From: Stachybotrys elegans
Taxonomy: Eukaryota > Ascomycota > Sordariomycetes > Hypocreales > Stachybotryaceae
Length of the DNA stretch: 64,000 bases
Assembly: GCA_020746835.1 (NCBI GenBank)
Contig: JAGPNK010000001.1
Location: 5,022,001-5,086,000 of the forward strand
Reading direction: 5' to 3'
Positions within the stretch are counted from its first letter, which is position 1. Every line of letters starts with the position of its first letter. The notes under the pieces were generated by a model. It was not told the origin of the DNA and ran no database searches. It saw only the letters and a program-made list of their open reading frames with translations. Below are positions 11,761 through 21,073 of this stretch, in pieces. The position numbers were made by a program, and so were the translations under genes.

Positions 11761-13380
11761 TCAATAGTCAACCTCCTCAATCTCTGCAAAAGGTCGTACC
11801 CGAAGCTGCCACACTGAGAGGTCCAGCCACTGCTTCGGATGCCCTTGGATCGTCCTGCCGGCCCTTGGGAAGGTGGCCACTTGCTCAAAGTTGAATTTCT
11901 CCAGCATGTTGTTCATCCAAGTGGATTCCGGGCCTTTACCTTCCTCAGAAAACAGCTCAAGTCTGAGCGAGGTGTACTGGCGACGGTTCGCCGTTGGCGG
12001 GAATTCGTATATATGTCCCGGCGACTCGCACTCCCACGTGTAATCAATCACGCTCTGGAAATAAGGGCCAACGGTCTGGAGCACTCTGTCCATGAGGGCG
12101 GTTCCGTATGACCTTTGCCGATGATCAGGGTGCACAATAAGCTTAACCTGCCCCGAGAAGCGGAACGCCTGGGACGATGCATTGAGGAACCCGATCTGCG
12201 AGTCTGTGACAAAGGCAAATCCGACAATGACAGGCGCCTCGGACGGCGTCGACTTGTGTAACTTGACGAATTTCGCATAGACATCGTCGGAATCCTTGGG
12301 CCACTTGGATCGATCAGTAAAGTCTTCCCCCAGAGTTTCAGCCACGATGAATGGACGAAGTGTAGCCTTGCAGTCGTGGTAAAGCCTTTCAATAGCCGGC
12401 AGTCCGAATGGCTCCTTTGCGGGTATCTGGGAGAATGGCTTTGACTGAACCTCCAAGTTGATGATCTCAACAAGACGAGGAAAGTCCAGCGTGGTGGCCG
12501 GCCTGATAAGGCATTTCGCGTTGGGCCACTGGATCTCCGTGACCTCGGTGGCAGCCTTCATCTCTTCTTCCTGGTACTGTATCTTCCTGCGCAGCCTATC
12601 GGCAATTGCCTGCCGTCTCTCTATCTCTTGGTTCAGCGCCAGTGTGGACGACATATTCTGTGCCCTCCAAGCCACATCGCCCGCATCGCGGCATGGGCCA
12701 AGGACTGGTCTCGGCATGGTGTCTGGTAGTTGAACGGCAGGAATCGGTAGCCCAGTCTCTGTATCAAAGTCACAGTTGCATAGCTCGTGGATATAGTCTT
12801 GGGATTCCGGGGATACCAAGCTGATCACTGGGTTCTTAGACAATGTGCTAAGCCACGCTGTGACGATGCTCGTCAGGCCATCTGAGGATCGTGGTTTCCA
12901 AAGCTCTGCCCGTTCGCGGAGGGCGGTCGGAGAGTTGTTGGCATCAGAGGCAACGTCCGAAAACACCAAATCTTCTACACTGTAGTCTGCAAAATCGGCG
13001 GGAGCTTCGGTCACATCACTCATGCTCCAGGGGTGGTGGCCACACTCCGACATGGCAGGTAGGGAGTCTTGGTCCTTCATGGCGGCCTGCATAACCTTCA
13101 GGTTCGTGGACAGAGAGAGTCCCAGGCGCGGAATGTTCTGGCCAGAGGCTCCTTGCGAGTCTGTCGCGACTGGACTTTGCAATTGGGTTGGGCTGCTGGC
13201 CTGCGCTGCCGTCGTAGCGACGGAGACGGGTTTGGGCTTTGAAGGGGGGACATTCTCCTTGGAGAGCTGCCACGATGTTTGGCGTGCAGGAGACTTTTCA
13301 GACTCCAGCCAGTCCTTGATAGATGCACATGCTCTGTCCAAGGCGTGATTTCGGTTCGTTGGCTCGATGCTGGGCTCCAT
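11761..13380 (-). CDS. GNAT-fold acetyltransferase-like protein
   Basis: Intronless ORF of 539 residues. The first roughly 290 residues are Ser/Pro/Gln-rich, include an Asp-rich patch around DYSVEDLVFSDVASDANN, and end in a charged helix (EIERRQAIADRLRRKIQYQEEEM). The C-terminal half starts CLIRPATTLDFPRLVEIIN, typical of GNAT beta1-alpha1. It continues with VIVGFAFV and VKLIVHPDHRQRSYGTALMDRVL, which fits motif A (acetyl-CoA pyrophosphate loop; here R-x-x-S-Y-G-T rather than the usual Q-x-x-G-x-G/A). The substrate cannot be told. The deviation in the CoA loop means activity should not be assumed. Confidence 0.75.
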   Translation of the reverse strand: MEPSIEPTNRNHALDRACASIKDWLESEKSPARQTSWQLSKENVPPSKPKPVSVATTAAQASSPTQLQSPVATDSQGASGQNIPRLGLSLSTNLKVMQAAMKDQDSLPAMSECGHHPWSMSDVTEAPADFADYSVEDLVFSDVASDANNSPTALRERAELWKPRSSDGLTSIVTAWLSTLSKNPVISLVSPESQDYIHELCNCDFDTETGLPIPAVQLPDTMPRPVLGPCRDAGDVAWRAQNMSSTLALNQEIERRQAIADRLRRKIQYQEEEMKAATEVTEIQWPNAKCLIRPATTLDFPRLVEIINLEVQSKPFSQIPAKEPFGLPAIERLYHDCKATLRPFIVAETLGEDFTDRSKWPKDSDDVYAKFVKLHKSTPSEAPVIVGFAFVTDSQIGFLNASSQAFRFSGQVKLIVHPDHRQRSYGTALMDRVLQTVGPYFQSVIDYTWECESPGHIYEFPPTANRRQYTSLRLELFSEEGKGPESTWMNNMLEKFNFEQVATFPRAGRTIQGHPKQWLDLSVWQLRVRPFAEIEEVDY

Positions 13381-14329
13381 TTTGATGTTGTGCTCAGGTG
13401 TGACCTGTATTTAGTGAGCGTTTTGATCAGGCGAGTGACGAGCGGGTAAGATTTATTTACCATGGATTTTCTTCATTCACGTTCGTGTGTATCACCACGA
13501 AGCAAGTTCGTGAAAGATGAGGGGCGAGATGGCAGGAAAGTGCTCTCACTATCCCACCACTCGGCGTCAAACCACCAGATACAGGGGAGTGGTGAACTAG
13601 GAAAGGATTCAGGAACCGTAATCCATGAGCGGAGTGAATATAACGGAAATGAATAAGGGCTAGCTTGAACCAGTCGAATTTGTCAAGAGAAGAGAGGGTG
13701 TTTGCCTGGCGAGGCGTGGTGTGCCTTGTGCAGGCAAGAAGGTGGAGGTTGTGAAATGTGGAAGTGTTGAGGAAGAGAACTGAGAGTCGAAAGAAAAGAG
13801 AAAAGAGGAAGAAGGGACTGATATGGTACTGCATGCAGGGTGCATGTTTGCCGGGAGGCTGCAGCTTAGTAGCAGGCTTTCTCAGGCTGCCAGTTGCTCC
13901 CGGGTGACAAGGCAGGCTGCATACCCTCGTAATGACGGCCATATTCGGGTCCATGCGACGGAGGCTCCGACTTGGCAGCATGTATCAGGAAGACTAATTT
14001 GAGTGCTACGCTGTTGGGATGCTTTGAGTGTTGAGGGCCTGTGGCTATCAGTCTCTTACACGTGTGCAACCATGCTGGAGGTGATCGTTGGCCACTCGAC
14101 GATATTTGCTACCTACTCCAGTGTTTGGGCGATAGACCTCTGCAACCCCACCTACAATAAGCTGTAAGCTTGCAATTTACCTTTTGCTATGTGACACAAT
14201 ATCTCGTCCTCGACAAACCACCTCACAGCCAACCACCAAGTATTCCACACAGCAGGTCGGGTCGCTGGGCATGACCCATTCACCCACTGCACTAGCATTC
14301 ATTTACCTTTGTAAAATCTCCATCAGCAA
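13381..14329. other. GNAT promoter region up to tRNA-Arg
   Basis: About 950 nt. The 13381-13870 part is the probable GNAT 5' leader (rich in GA on the plus strand, so CT on the sense strand). A CACGTGT motif lies near 14060. No gene is seen. Confidence 0.5.
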
Positions 14330-14414
14330 GGCCGCGTGGCCTAATGGCTAAGGCGCTAGATTTCGGTTCTCACACTTCCTCTAGAGATTCCAGGTTCGAC
14401 TCCTGGCGTGGTCG
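14330..14414 (+). tRNA. tRNA-Arg (UCG) with 12-nt intron
   Basis: Full cloverleaf. The acceptor stem GGCCGCG pairs with CGTGGTC (two G-U), with discriminator G. D stem GCCT/AGGC, anticodon stem CTAGA/TCTAG, T arm CCAGG-TTCGACT-CCTGG. The anticodon loop reads TT-TCG-G and is followed by a 12-nt insertion (TTCTCACACTTC) and C38. The insertion sits just after position 37, the canonical nuclear tRNA intron site. Confidence 0.93.
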
Positions 14415-14420
14415 CGATTC

Positions 14421-14427
14421 TTTTTTT
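14421..14427 (+). terminator. RNA polymerase III T-run terminator
   Basis: Seven T residues six nt after the tRNA-Arg discriminator base. Confidence 0.8.
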
Positions 14428-14537
14428 GCATTGCATTCACTTTTGCCTGGTTCAGTTCCGGGATTTTTGCAATTCCCCTTGGAGGTTCGGGCTTCCATGC
14501 TGCCTGCTGAGAGAACCAGCAGGTTTACTGACTGAGC

Positions 14538-14998
14538 TCAGCATCCTCCTCCTCCTCCTCCCCCACCACCACTGCCATCGCCACCACTACCTCCTCCCCC
14601 ATCACCACCGCCAGTACCGTCCCCTCCTATGTCCCCGGGGTCAGCGGGATGTCGGACTGATGAGCTGGACTTCGGCTTCCAGGATGCGCTCATACTCCTG
14701 CAGCCCTTGAATCTGTCTGTCGATAAATTGCACTATTGTCGTGTCAGTGAGTTGCCCACTTGTTTTGATCTCGAGCAGCCTCATGCTGCACAGCCTCGCA
14801 ACACCAGCAGGAAGACCAATGTTCTTAGATGTGTGAGAGTTGGACCTCTTCGAGGATACGCGCTGGAACCAGTCCCAGTCTTCCGACTTCTCACTGACAA
14901 CCTTTTCCGCCAATCTCTGAACAAAGGTCTGACGGTTATTCCCTGTGAGGCTGTATGTCCCAAAGCCACGCTCCACCTCCAAGCATGCTTTGTAGAGA
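14538..14998 (-). pseudogene. Probable 3' relic of an unrecognised gene, frameshifted
   Basis: The minus frame in 14641-14998 reads like genuine protein. It has helix-like, charged, high-complexity segments such as VHPLYKACLEVERGFGTY, RLAEKVVSEKSEDWDWFQ and VQFIDRQIQGLQEYERILE. The same DNA read on the plus strand is Cys-rich and shapeless. The frame stops at 14641, but the adjacent frame continues to about 14538 as a Gly/Asp/Ser-rich tail ending GGGC, a plausible original C-terminus one base out of frame. On its 5' side it meets the plus-strand DUF6601-like gene near 15000. I do not recognise the family. Calling it a relic is inference from the frame break and the missing 5' part; a real short gene ending at 14641 is the alternative. 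Confidence 0.45.
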
Positions 14999-15000
14999 GG

Positions 15001-15705
15001 ATGGACCTCCATCTGGTCTGGATGAGCGGACGGATCTATATCAAGCCCCTTCCACGATATTTGCTCGAGCCTTATTTGTGGCATAACTATCTTGCATGTA
15101 CCAATGACTGTAATTTACAAATGGTCATCCCTTGTCAGCACCTACGGATCCGACGGTGTGCCTTGGGCTTTCTATTCTCCTACGCCGCGTTGATCCGCCA
15201 CGAGAGCGACTTCTCCCTTGCGAAGGAGGCGAACCTACTGCCTGGAGAAGTCAGCTGGACCGGCTGGAGATGTTTTGTTGGGGAGCTTCTGAGTCAGGAG
15301 CTCTACAGTCAGATTGATGAGCGGTTCTATTATGGCGAGCTGCGTCAGAGCCGACTCAACATGCTGCAGTACCTGACTGCCGGTACCGCATACGTGCCAC
15401 TCTTCAGTCGTTACGGTGACTTTTTCCGCAATAACCTGGCATGGCTGACCTCTGCAACGATATATGTCGCCCTCGTGCTTACCGCAATGCAAGTTGGCCT
15501 AGGCACATCGCTAGGGGACGAAGAAGCCTTTCAGACGGCATCGTATGGATTCACCATCTTCGCAATCTTCACACCCCTGGTTTCCATGCTTCTGATTTTG
15601 GTGGCATTTCTGTGCATATTCATATGGAATTGGGTAAAGACGGTTGAGTATGGGAAGAAGAGATTTCATCATATCAGAATGCGAAGTGCAGGGAGTTATA
15701 TTTGA
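15001..15705 (+). pseudogene. DUF6601-like membrane protein, 5'-truncated
   Basis: From the ATG at 15001 the product opens MDLHLVWMSGRIYIKPLPRY and goes on through FLFSYAALIRHESDF, a GELRQSRLN stretch, two or three hydrophobic helices (WLTSATIYVALVLTAMQVGL and FTIFAIFTPLVSMLLILVAFL) and a basic tail. This is the C-terminal two-thirds of a widespread fungal family usually labelled DUF6601 or 'subtilisin-like' although no protease triad is visible. The frame stays open upstream to 14629 (358 residues), but that extension looks like the antisense of another coding frame and lacks the family's usual N-terminal LWMAGRP-type block. I therefore favour a truncated relic. An expressed gene using a hidden 5' intron remains possible. 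Confidence 0.55.
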
Positions 15706-15807
15706 TGGACTTGGAGATTTGGAACACATGGGTCAAATAATATGAGATGCATGAGGCGTGAAAGTGTAATTCTTCTTCTTGTCACACAGATGAGTGTTAA
15801 AAAGCCA

Positions 15808-16836
15808 TCATGCCCCAAATGCCGTCCCTAGCCATTCTAAAACATCTTGGCCAAACTCTGCTGGCTTCTCAAGTAGAGCCCAATGGCCTCCGTCTCGTGT
15901 CACTACCTTGATGTTTGGAAGACACCCAGTAGCTATGACTGACTGAACCAGCGCTGGTTTACATATGTAATCTCGCTCGCCACCCCAGAATAGAACAGGG
16001 ACATCAACTGGCTTCTGATCGAGGAGACTGTCGGACCTTGTCTGCACACCAGTTGTGAGCGCCGTGTAATGGCATAGTGTTGACGCGACGCCATCCTTTC
16101 CAACCCGATCTATAAAGTCCGCCTTGTGCTCGGCTGTGGCGTATGGCATGGTAGGCTGTGTGCAGTCTTGTGTGAGGAAGTTGCGCAATCCATCAGGTGC
16201 ACATAGCGTCTCGAGGTAGGTCTCGGGGGATCCGAACATGACACTGTAAAGAGACTCGAGGTGATTATCCATGATATCCGCACTGTCCTCAGCAACCATA
16301 AAGGACCAGTATATGTTAGGACTGTATCCAAATGCTTCTTTCGTTCGCTTATTCATGGTATCCAGGTCAAAGTTTGTGATAGGCGGCATGTATCTGACAT
16401 TCACGTTGACAAGGCCAGATACACGCGAAGGATGGAAATTGTAGAACCGGGAGGCCACGGCACTGCCCCAGTCGTGTCCAACAGAAACGACCTGAAGAAT
16501 CTCTTCGGTATCAAGGATGTGAAGAGCATCTGCCGCCATCTTCTGCCAACTGTAATGCACAGGGTCGGTTGGCTTAGACGATCCGCCAAACCCAAGGCAG
16601 TCGACGGCAATCACGCCGTACCCATTCGGGATGAGGAACTGGTTGATGAATCCTGCCCAGAGACGCGAGGTATCCGGCCATCCGTGAAACAAAAGGAGCG
16701 TTGGTTTGGAATCTTGTGCTGCAACAGTGTAGTAGGTGTACTCGAAGCCACGGGGCACGGTGATGACTTTCTTGGTCAACTTCGACAAGTCCATGTCATT
16801 AAGTCGTAACTCCATGCTTTTTATTGACCAAATCAC
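15808..16836 (-). CDS. Epoxide-hydrolase-like alpha/beta hydrolase
   Basis: Intronless, 342 residues. Soluble epoxide-hydrolase layout: oxyanion-loop HGWPD, nucleophile elbow VGHDWGS (Asp nucleophile), a cap region with two YW/HY tyrosine candidates, the acid region GGERDYICKPA and the catalytic His in RDGGHWALLEKP. Such enzymes open epoxides with water through an alkyl-enzyme ester, often in detoxification or secondary metabolism; the substrate here is unknown. No signal peptide. The first ATG (16836) adds a short hydrophilic lead. The family usually starts nearer MDLSKLTKK, so ATGs at 16815 or 16794 are alternatives. It lies tail to tail with the DUF6601-like relic, inside the tRNA-bracketed block. 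Confidence 0.85.
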   Translation of the reverse strand: MIWSIKSMELRLNDMDLSKLTKKVITVPRGFEYTYYTVAAQDSKPTLLLFHGWPDTSRLWAGFINQFLIPNGYGVIAVDCLGFGGSSKPTDPVHYSWQKMAADALHILDTEEILQVVSVGHDWGSAVASRFYNFHPSRVSGLVNVNVRYMPPITNFDLDTMNKRTKEAFGYSPNIYWSFMVAEDSADIMDNHLESLYSVMFGSPETYLETLCAPDGLRNFLTQDCTQPTMPYATAEHKADFIDRVGKDGVASTLCHYTALTTGVQTRSDSLLDQKPVDVPVLFWGGERDYICKPALVQSVIATGCLPNIKVVTRDGGHWALLEKPAEFGQDVLEWLGTAFGA

Positions 16837-17683
16837 AGTGTAATATGGTAAACAAAGGAAAGGAATGGTGTTAGGGTATTTTAGACTATGATTTGATCAA
16901 TATCCGCCATTCAATCATTATTCTGGCATCCCCTAGTCATACGATGAGATCATTCGGGTCCTTCGGTCACACATCGACGCACAAGCGGACGCAGGAGCGG
17001 GGTGGCCGGAGACATACAGTACATGATTCCTAATAGAGGTTGGATAACTAATGATCAGGATTACCCTCACTGGTCCTCATCATCCGCTACACATAACAAC
17101 ATATTCACGAAACCAGTATTTGAAACTATCCTGTTCCAATTTAAACCATGCCTAAGAGAAATGAAACGAATAATCTAACTCTTGTAAGTCATCTATGTTC
17201 CCACCTCCATTGTCAACTCAGACATTGACTATGCTGCCATGGTGAACAGCCAACATTATATGGAACGGACTTTCAACCTTGATTATTGTCAAAGGTCGGA
17301 GGTGAGGGCTTAAACCATCAGCTGGTTATCATGACCAACCGAAACATCAGGAAGGGTGTCCGAGTTCGTAGATTTGTGCTCGTCATACTGGACTCTTATG
17401 AAAACCTTGTCATGTCGATGGCCTCACGGAACCGCAAATTATGACGGCTCATGTCGAGGATTGGATCTGGACCGAATATGCCACTATGTCTTCCAGGATA
17501 GTAAATACCCCTGGACCAACAGTGGAGGCTTACGTGATGGTTATGATACCTTACCTGGTGGAATCATGCATCCGCTATCCTTCCAATTAGTCCACCAAAA
17601 TATTTCTTCACATCACAACATTTATCTCGGCGCTGGGAACTATTTCGGCCGTGCCCGACTGCTGTTGCAGCCTATGATCAGCC
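16837..17683. other. AT-rich shared promoter of two divergent hydrolase genes
   Basis: About 850 nt between the epoxide hydrolase and the ABHD12-like gene. It is visibly AT-richer than the flanking housekeeping DNA. A 155-codon open frame at 17356-17820 runs into the next gene out of frame and looks like chance. No clear motif. Confidence 0.5.
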
Positions 17684-18889
17684 ATGGAGCCTTCAGCTCT
17701 TCGATCAACCATCATTGTGCTCTGTCTCACGATCGGTGGCCCAGCCATTCTCTACTTCGGCATTCTTGGGTCCCTGATCGCTGTCCCATCGCTACAGGCA
17801 CACGTAACCTACCTGCATAGAGTTGCCCTAACCTGGTCTAAGGATCTGAACGTGCCGGAGCAGTTTGGCTTTGCCCGCCACCAAGTCACTCCATTCTATA
17901 TTAGCACCACTGATGGAGAGAGATTACACTCTTGGCACATACTCCCCTTGGTAGCATATATAGAGAACCAGCCTCAAATTTTGAGCCAGGGTCTCGAGGG
18001 TGGATTGGTTCATGACTTCGGATCGACGCTGAATTTTCGTCTTCTCAAGGAGAATAAGAGCGCTCGCCTTGTCTTGTACTTCCATGGAACCAGTGGTACC
18101 ATGGCCAGTGGCTGGCGACCTGACAGCTACCGCTCCCTCTATGCTGCAGACCCTTTGAACACGCACATCTTGGCGTTCGATTATCGTGGCTATGGCGAAT
18201 CAAGCGGCTACCCTTCTGAACAAGGTGTTATCAACGACGCTCTGGCCGTGACAGACTGGGCCCTCAATACAGCTGAAATCCCCCCCGAGAATATCGTTAT
18301 ATATGGACAGAGTCTGGGCTCTGCTGTTGCCCTGGCTCTGGTAAACGAGTACTCCAAGCGGTATCCCGAAATTCGATTTGCAGGATTGGTGGTAACAGCG
18401 ACATTCTCTGATATGGCTCGACTCACAGCCACGTATCGGATCGGTGGCATCATCCCGGTCCTTTCACCTATCGCAAAAATACCGCCGCTTTTCAAGTACT
18501 TTACCAGTCAACTGAGCAGCAAGTGGGACAACATGCAAAGAATAGCAGAGTTTATTACCACTGCTCAACAATACGACATCACCTTCCTCCATGCTGAAGA
18601 CGACGCTGATATCTCCATGGAGCATTCAAAACGGCTATTCCACGAGGCTATCCGGGTCGTGGAGACTCTCGGAAACTACTCTGGAGATGATGGCCAGAAG
18701 TCCATAGACGAAAGACTGCATGATAGGCAAGAACAACGTGGAGAGGGTGGCTCACTGACAGTATGGCCAACCAAAAGGGGGCCTATCCGTTTGGAAATCC
18801 CCAAATATGGCGTTCATGACAAAATAATGTCGTATCCCGCCACCAGCATTGCAATTAGTCGAGCCTTTGCGCGACATGCTTCAAGTTGA
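17684..18889 (+). CDS. ABHD12-like serine hydrolase (lipase family)
   Basis: Intronless, 401 residues. An N-terminal hydrophobic segment (about 8-35) suggests a membrane anchor or signal. The alpha/beta-hydrolase core shows LVLYFHGTSGT (oxyanion region), FDYRGYGESSG, nucleophile elbow YGQSLGSAVAL, the acid in LHAEDDADISMEH and the final His in KYGVHDKIMSYP. This order fits the ABHD12/ABHD13-like monoacylglycerol or lysophospholipid lipase group. The substrate is not determinable. It faces away from the epoxide hydrolase across an AT-rich promoter, so co-expression is possible but unproven. Confidence 0.83.
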   Translation: MEPSALRSTIIVLCLTIGGPAILYFGILGSLIAVPSLQAHVTYLHRVALTWSKDLNVPEQFGFARHQVTPFYISTTDGERLHSWHILPLVAYIENQPQILSQGLEGGLVHDFGSTLNFRLLKENKSARLVLYFHGTSGTMASGWRPDSYRSLYAADPLNTHILAFDYRGYGESSGYPSEQGVINDALAVTDWALNTAEIPPENIVIYGQSLGSAVALALVNEYSKRYPEIRFAGLVVTATFSDMARLTATYRIGGIIPVLSPIAKIPPLFKYFTSQLSSKWDNMQRIAEFITTAQQYDITFLHAEDDADISMEHSKRLFHEAIRVVETLGNYSGDDGQKSIDERLHDRQEQRGEGGSLTVWPTKRGPIRLEIPKYGVHDKIMSYPATSIAISRAFARHASS

Positions 18890-19260
18890 TCGCTGAAGCG
18901 ACACCGTATTGCAGTTTTCCAGCAATGAACTATAGAGCAATGTATATTTCAATGAAGACGTGTCATGCTTGACACACACGCTTTATGGGAAGTGAAAAGT
19001 CAGGAACTCTGAAGTCAACAAGCCATGTCTTTACCTGTCTTATTGCCTGTTGATTTGAATACCATGGGAAAGATATCTATGTGCCAGAGGGGAAAGCCCC
19101 ACACACCAGATGTGGTTGGACAAATAAAAGATCTCTGGGATGAAATCGACCAGATACTTTTCTCCATCTCATGATGCTTCGCTCATTGACACAGTCAGCG
19201 GAACATTGCTGTGTAGGATCATGAAGCTGAATACGGTATGAGTCTCCAACAAGATCCAAG
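18890..19260. other. 3' flank of ABHD12-like gene
   Basis: About 370 nt, AT-rich, before tRNA-Ser. It probably holds the 3' UTR; nothing else is seen. Confidence 0.5.
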
Positions 19261-19341
19261 GGCGAGATGGCCGAGTGGTTAAGGCGACAGACTAGAAATC
19301 TGTTGGGTTCGCCCGCGTAGGTTCAAATCCTGCTCTCGTCG
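19261..19341 (+). tRNA. tRNA-Ser (AGA)
   Basis: Class II tRNA. Acceptor GGCGAGA/TCTCGTC with discriminator G, D arm GCCGAGTGGTTAAGGC, anticodon stem ACAGA/TCTGT around loop CT-AGA-AA, long variable arm TTGGGTTCGCCCG, T loop TTCAAAT. No intron. Confidence 0.95.
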
Positions 19342-19854
19342 CGAATAGTTGACGCATCCAGCTAAGCTGGGTTACCCCTTGATCTCTTTTTGCTTCCCCC
19401 GCCTACATGGGACAGCAGCTTATTTTCCGGTGGGATGCAATGCTTAATTTTTGATGGAGGACATACAGAAGTGTCTCATGTCGTCAAAATGGATTGGACC
19501 ATATGTAATTGCTCGTGCAGTATTGGCTAGCTTCTTCCTCATCTCTTCCATCTTCACGAATGCCCAAGAATTGGCCCCGCTACCCTTATTACCCTTATCT
19601 TCCAACCCAACCCCCGCTAGCTTCTGCCGATAGGAGCCGAGACCGGCTTCATTAAACCAGCGACTCACCGCCCGCAAAACACTTGTGCTACGACCGACCG
19701 TTGAACCCTCGTCATACCCTCGCTTCCTCGACTACGGCTGAGACGTCGGCGTCGGCTGCAGCAATTGTCTACGGGCAGAGCGCGTCTTCTACAACACCCT
19801 GGTGCACATTCCCCGGTGGTATACTAGTGGCTCACGCCCCTCGACGCAAACGCG
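19342..19854. other. tRNA-Ser trailer and sideroflexin promoter
   Basis: About 510 nt. A T5 run at 19387-19391 is the likely Pol III stop. The rest is the sideroflexin 5' flank with no further feature. Confidence 0.5.
19387..19391 (+). terminator. RNA polymerase III T-run terminator
   Basis: Five T residues about 46 nt after tRNA-Ser, the first run of five or more downstream. Confidence 0.5.
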
Positions 19855-21073
19855 ATGTCGTCCTCTCTGCCTGGTCACCGCGACCTTCCTGCCTCGCAGT
19901 ATGACCTGAAGACGTATTACGGTCGCGTGCAGCATGCCATTGGCATTACGGATCCCAGGTTAGTCAAGATTGTCATGAGGAATTGAGTGATATGCGGGCG
20001 ACGAGAAGAAGAAAGAAGTGGAGGATATGCATCGTTCAGTCGCTGATGGGCCCTGTTTCTTTCTAGCACCCTCTTTGCTGGGAAATCGGGCCTGGAAAAC
20101 GCCAAGCAGCTCGTCACCGACTACAAGACCGGAAAGATCCAGGATATGAACAAGGACCTATGGAAGGCTAAGAAGATTGTCGACTCGACTCTTCACCCTG
20201 GTACGGCGGGCAGCATGCGATGGCCTGGATAAGGTGCTAATAGGCGTAGATACCGGCGAGCCCGTGTTCCTTCCCTTCCGCATGTCATGCTTCGTCCTGT
20301 CCAACCTCATCGTCACGGCTGGTATGCTGCAGCCCGGCCTCAGCACCGCTGGCGTGGTGGGCTGGCAAATCGCCAACCAGTCGCTCAACGTAGCCGTCAA
20401 CAGCGCCAACGCCAACAAGTCCTCGCCCATGACGACCGAGACGCTGGCCAAGTCGTACGCCGTCGCCGTGACGGCGTCGTGCTCCGTGGCCCTGGGCCTC
20501 AACGCCATGGTGCCGCGGCTCAAGGTATCCGTCAGCACGAGGAACATCCTGCAGCGCCTGGTGCCCTTTGCCGCCGTGGCCACGGCCGGTGCGCTCAACG
20601 CCTACCTCATGCGCCGGGGTGAGATTGTCAGCGGCATCGACATCCGGCCTGTGCTGTCGGAGGAGGAGAGGAAGAAGCTCGAGGCGGAGGGCAAGTCGGA
20701 GCGCGACGCCCCGATCCTGGGACGAAGCCAGAAGGCGGCCAAGATTGCCGTGTACGAGACGGCCGCCAGCCGCGTCTTCAACAACAGCCCCATCATGATC
20801 ATCCCCGCGCTGGCCCTCTACCACATTGAGAAGAAGCAGGCGTGGTACCGGGAGCTGATGCAGAAGGAATGGGTCAAGTCGAGGCCCGTGGTCGCCAAGT
20901 CGATCCCCATTGGCATCAACCTGGGTCTGATTACCGTGACGGCGTTTGCGGCTCTGCCGTTGGCCCTGGCCGTGTTCCCTCAGCAGCAGGAGATTAGCGC
21001 CGAGAGCCTGGAGCCCGAGTTCCACGGCAAGGGCGGAGCGGACGGCAAAGTCTGGTTCAACCGTGGTCTGTGA
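19855..21073 (+). CDS. fsf1: Sideroflexin (Fsf1-type mitochondrial carrier)
   Basis: Three exons: 19855-19958, 20067-20200 and 20250-21073, with introns of 108 and 49 nt, giving 353 residues. Family landmarks in order are SQYDLKTYYGRVQHAIGITDPS across the first junction, KIVDSTLHPDTGEPV across the second, FRMSCFVLSNLIVTAGML, WQIANQSLNVAVNSANANKS, RRGEIVSGIDI and a C-terminal pair of helices before FNRGL. Sideroflexins are inner-membrane multi-pass proteins; animal SFXN1 imports serine for one-carbon metabolism. The substrate in fungi is less certain. The start at 19855 opens MSSSLPGHRDLPASQYDL, as fungal homologues do. Confidence 0.92.

Noticed and set aside
14629..15000. Upstream extension of the DUF6601-like ORF to 358 codons
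   Set aside because: The extension is Cys-rich and shapeless, and is antisense to a better-looking minus-strand frame. It also lacks the family's N-terminal block.
17356..17820. 155-codon plus-strand ORF upstream of the ABHD12-like gene
   Set aside because: Overlaps the real gene in another frame and has no protein-like features.
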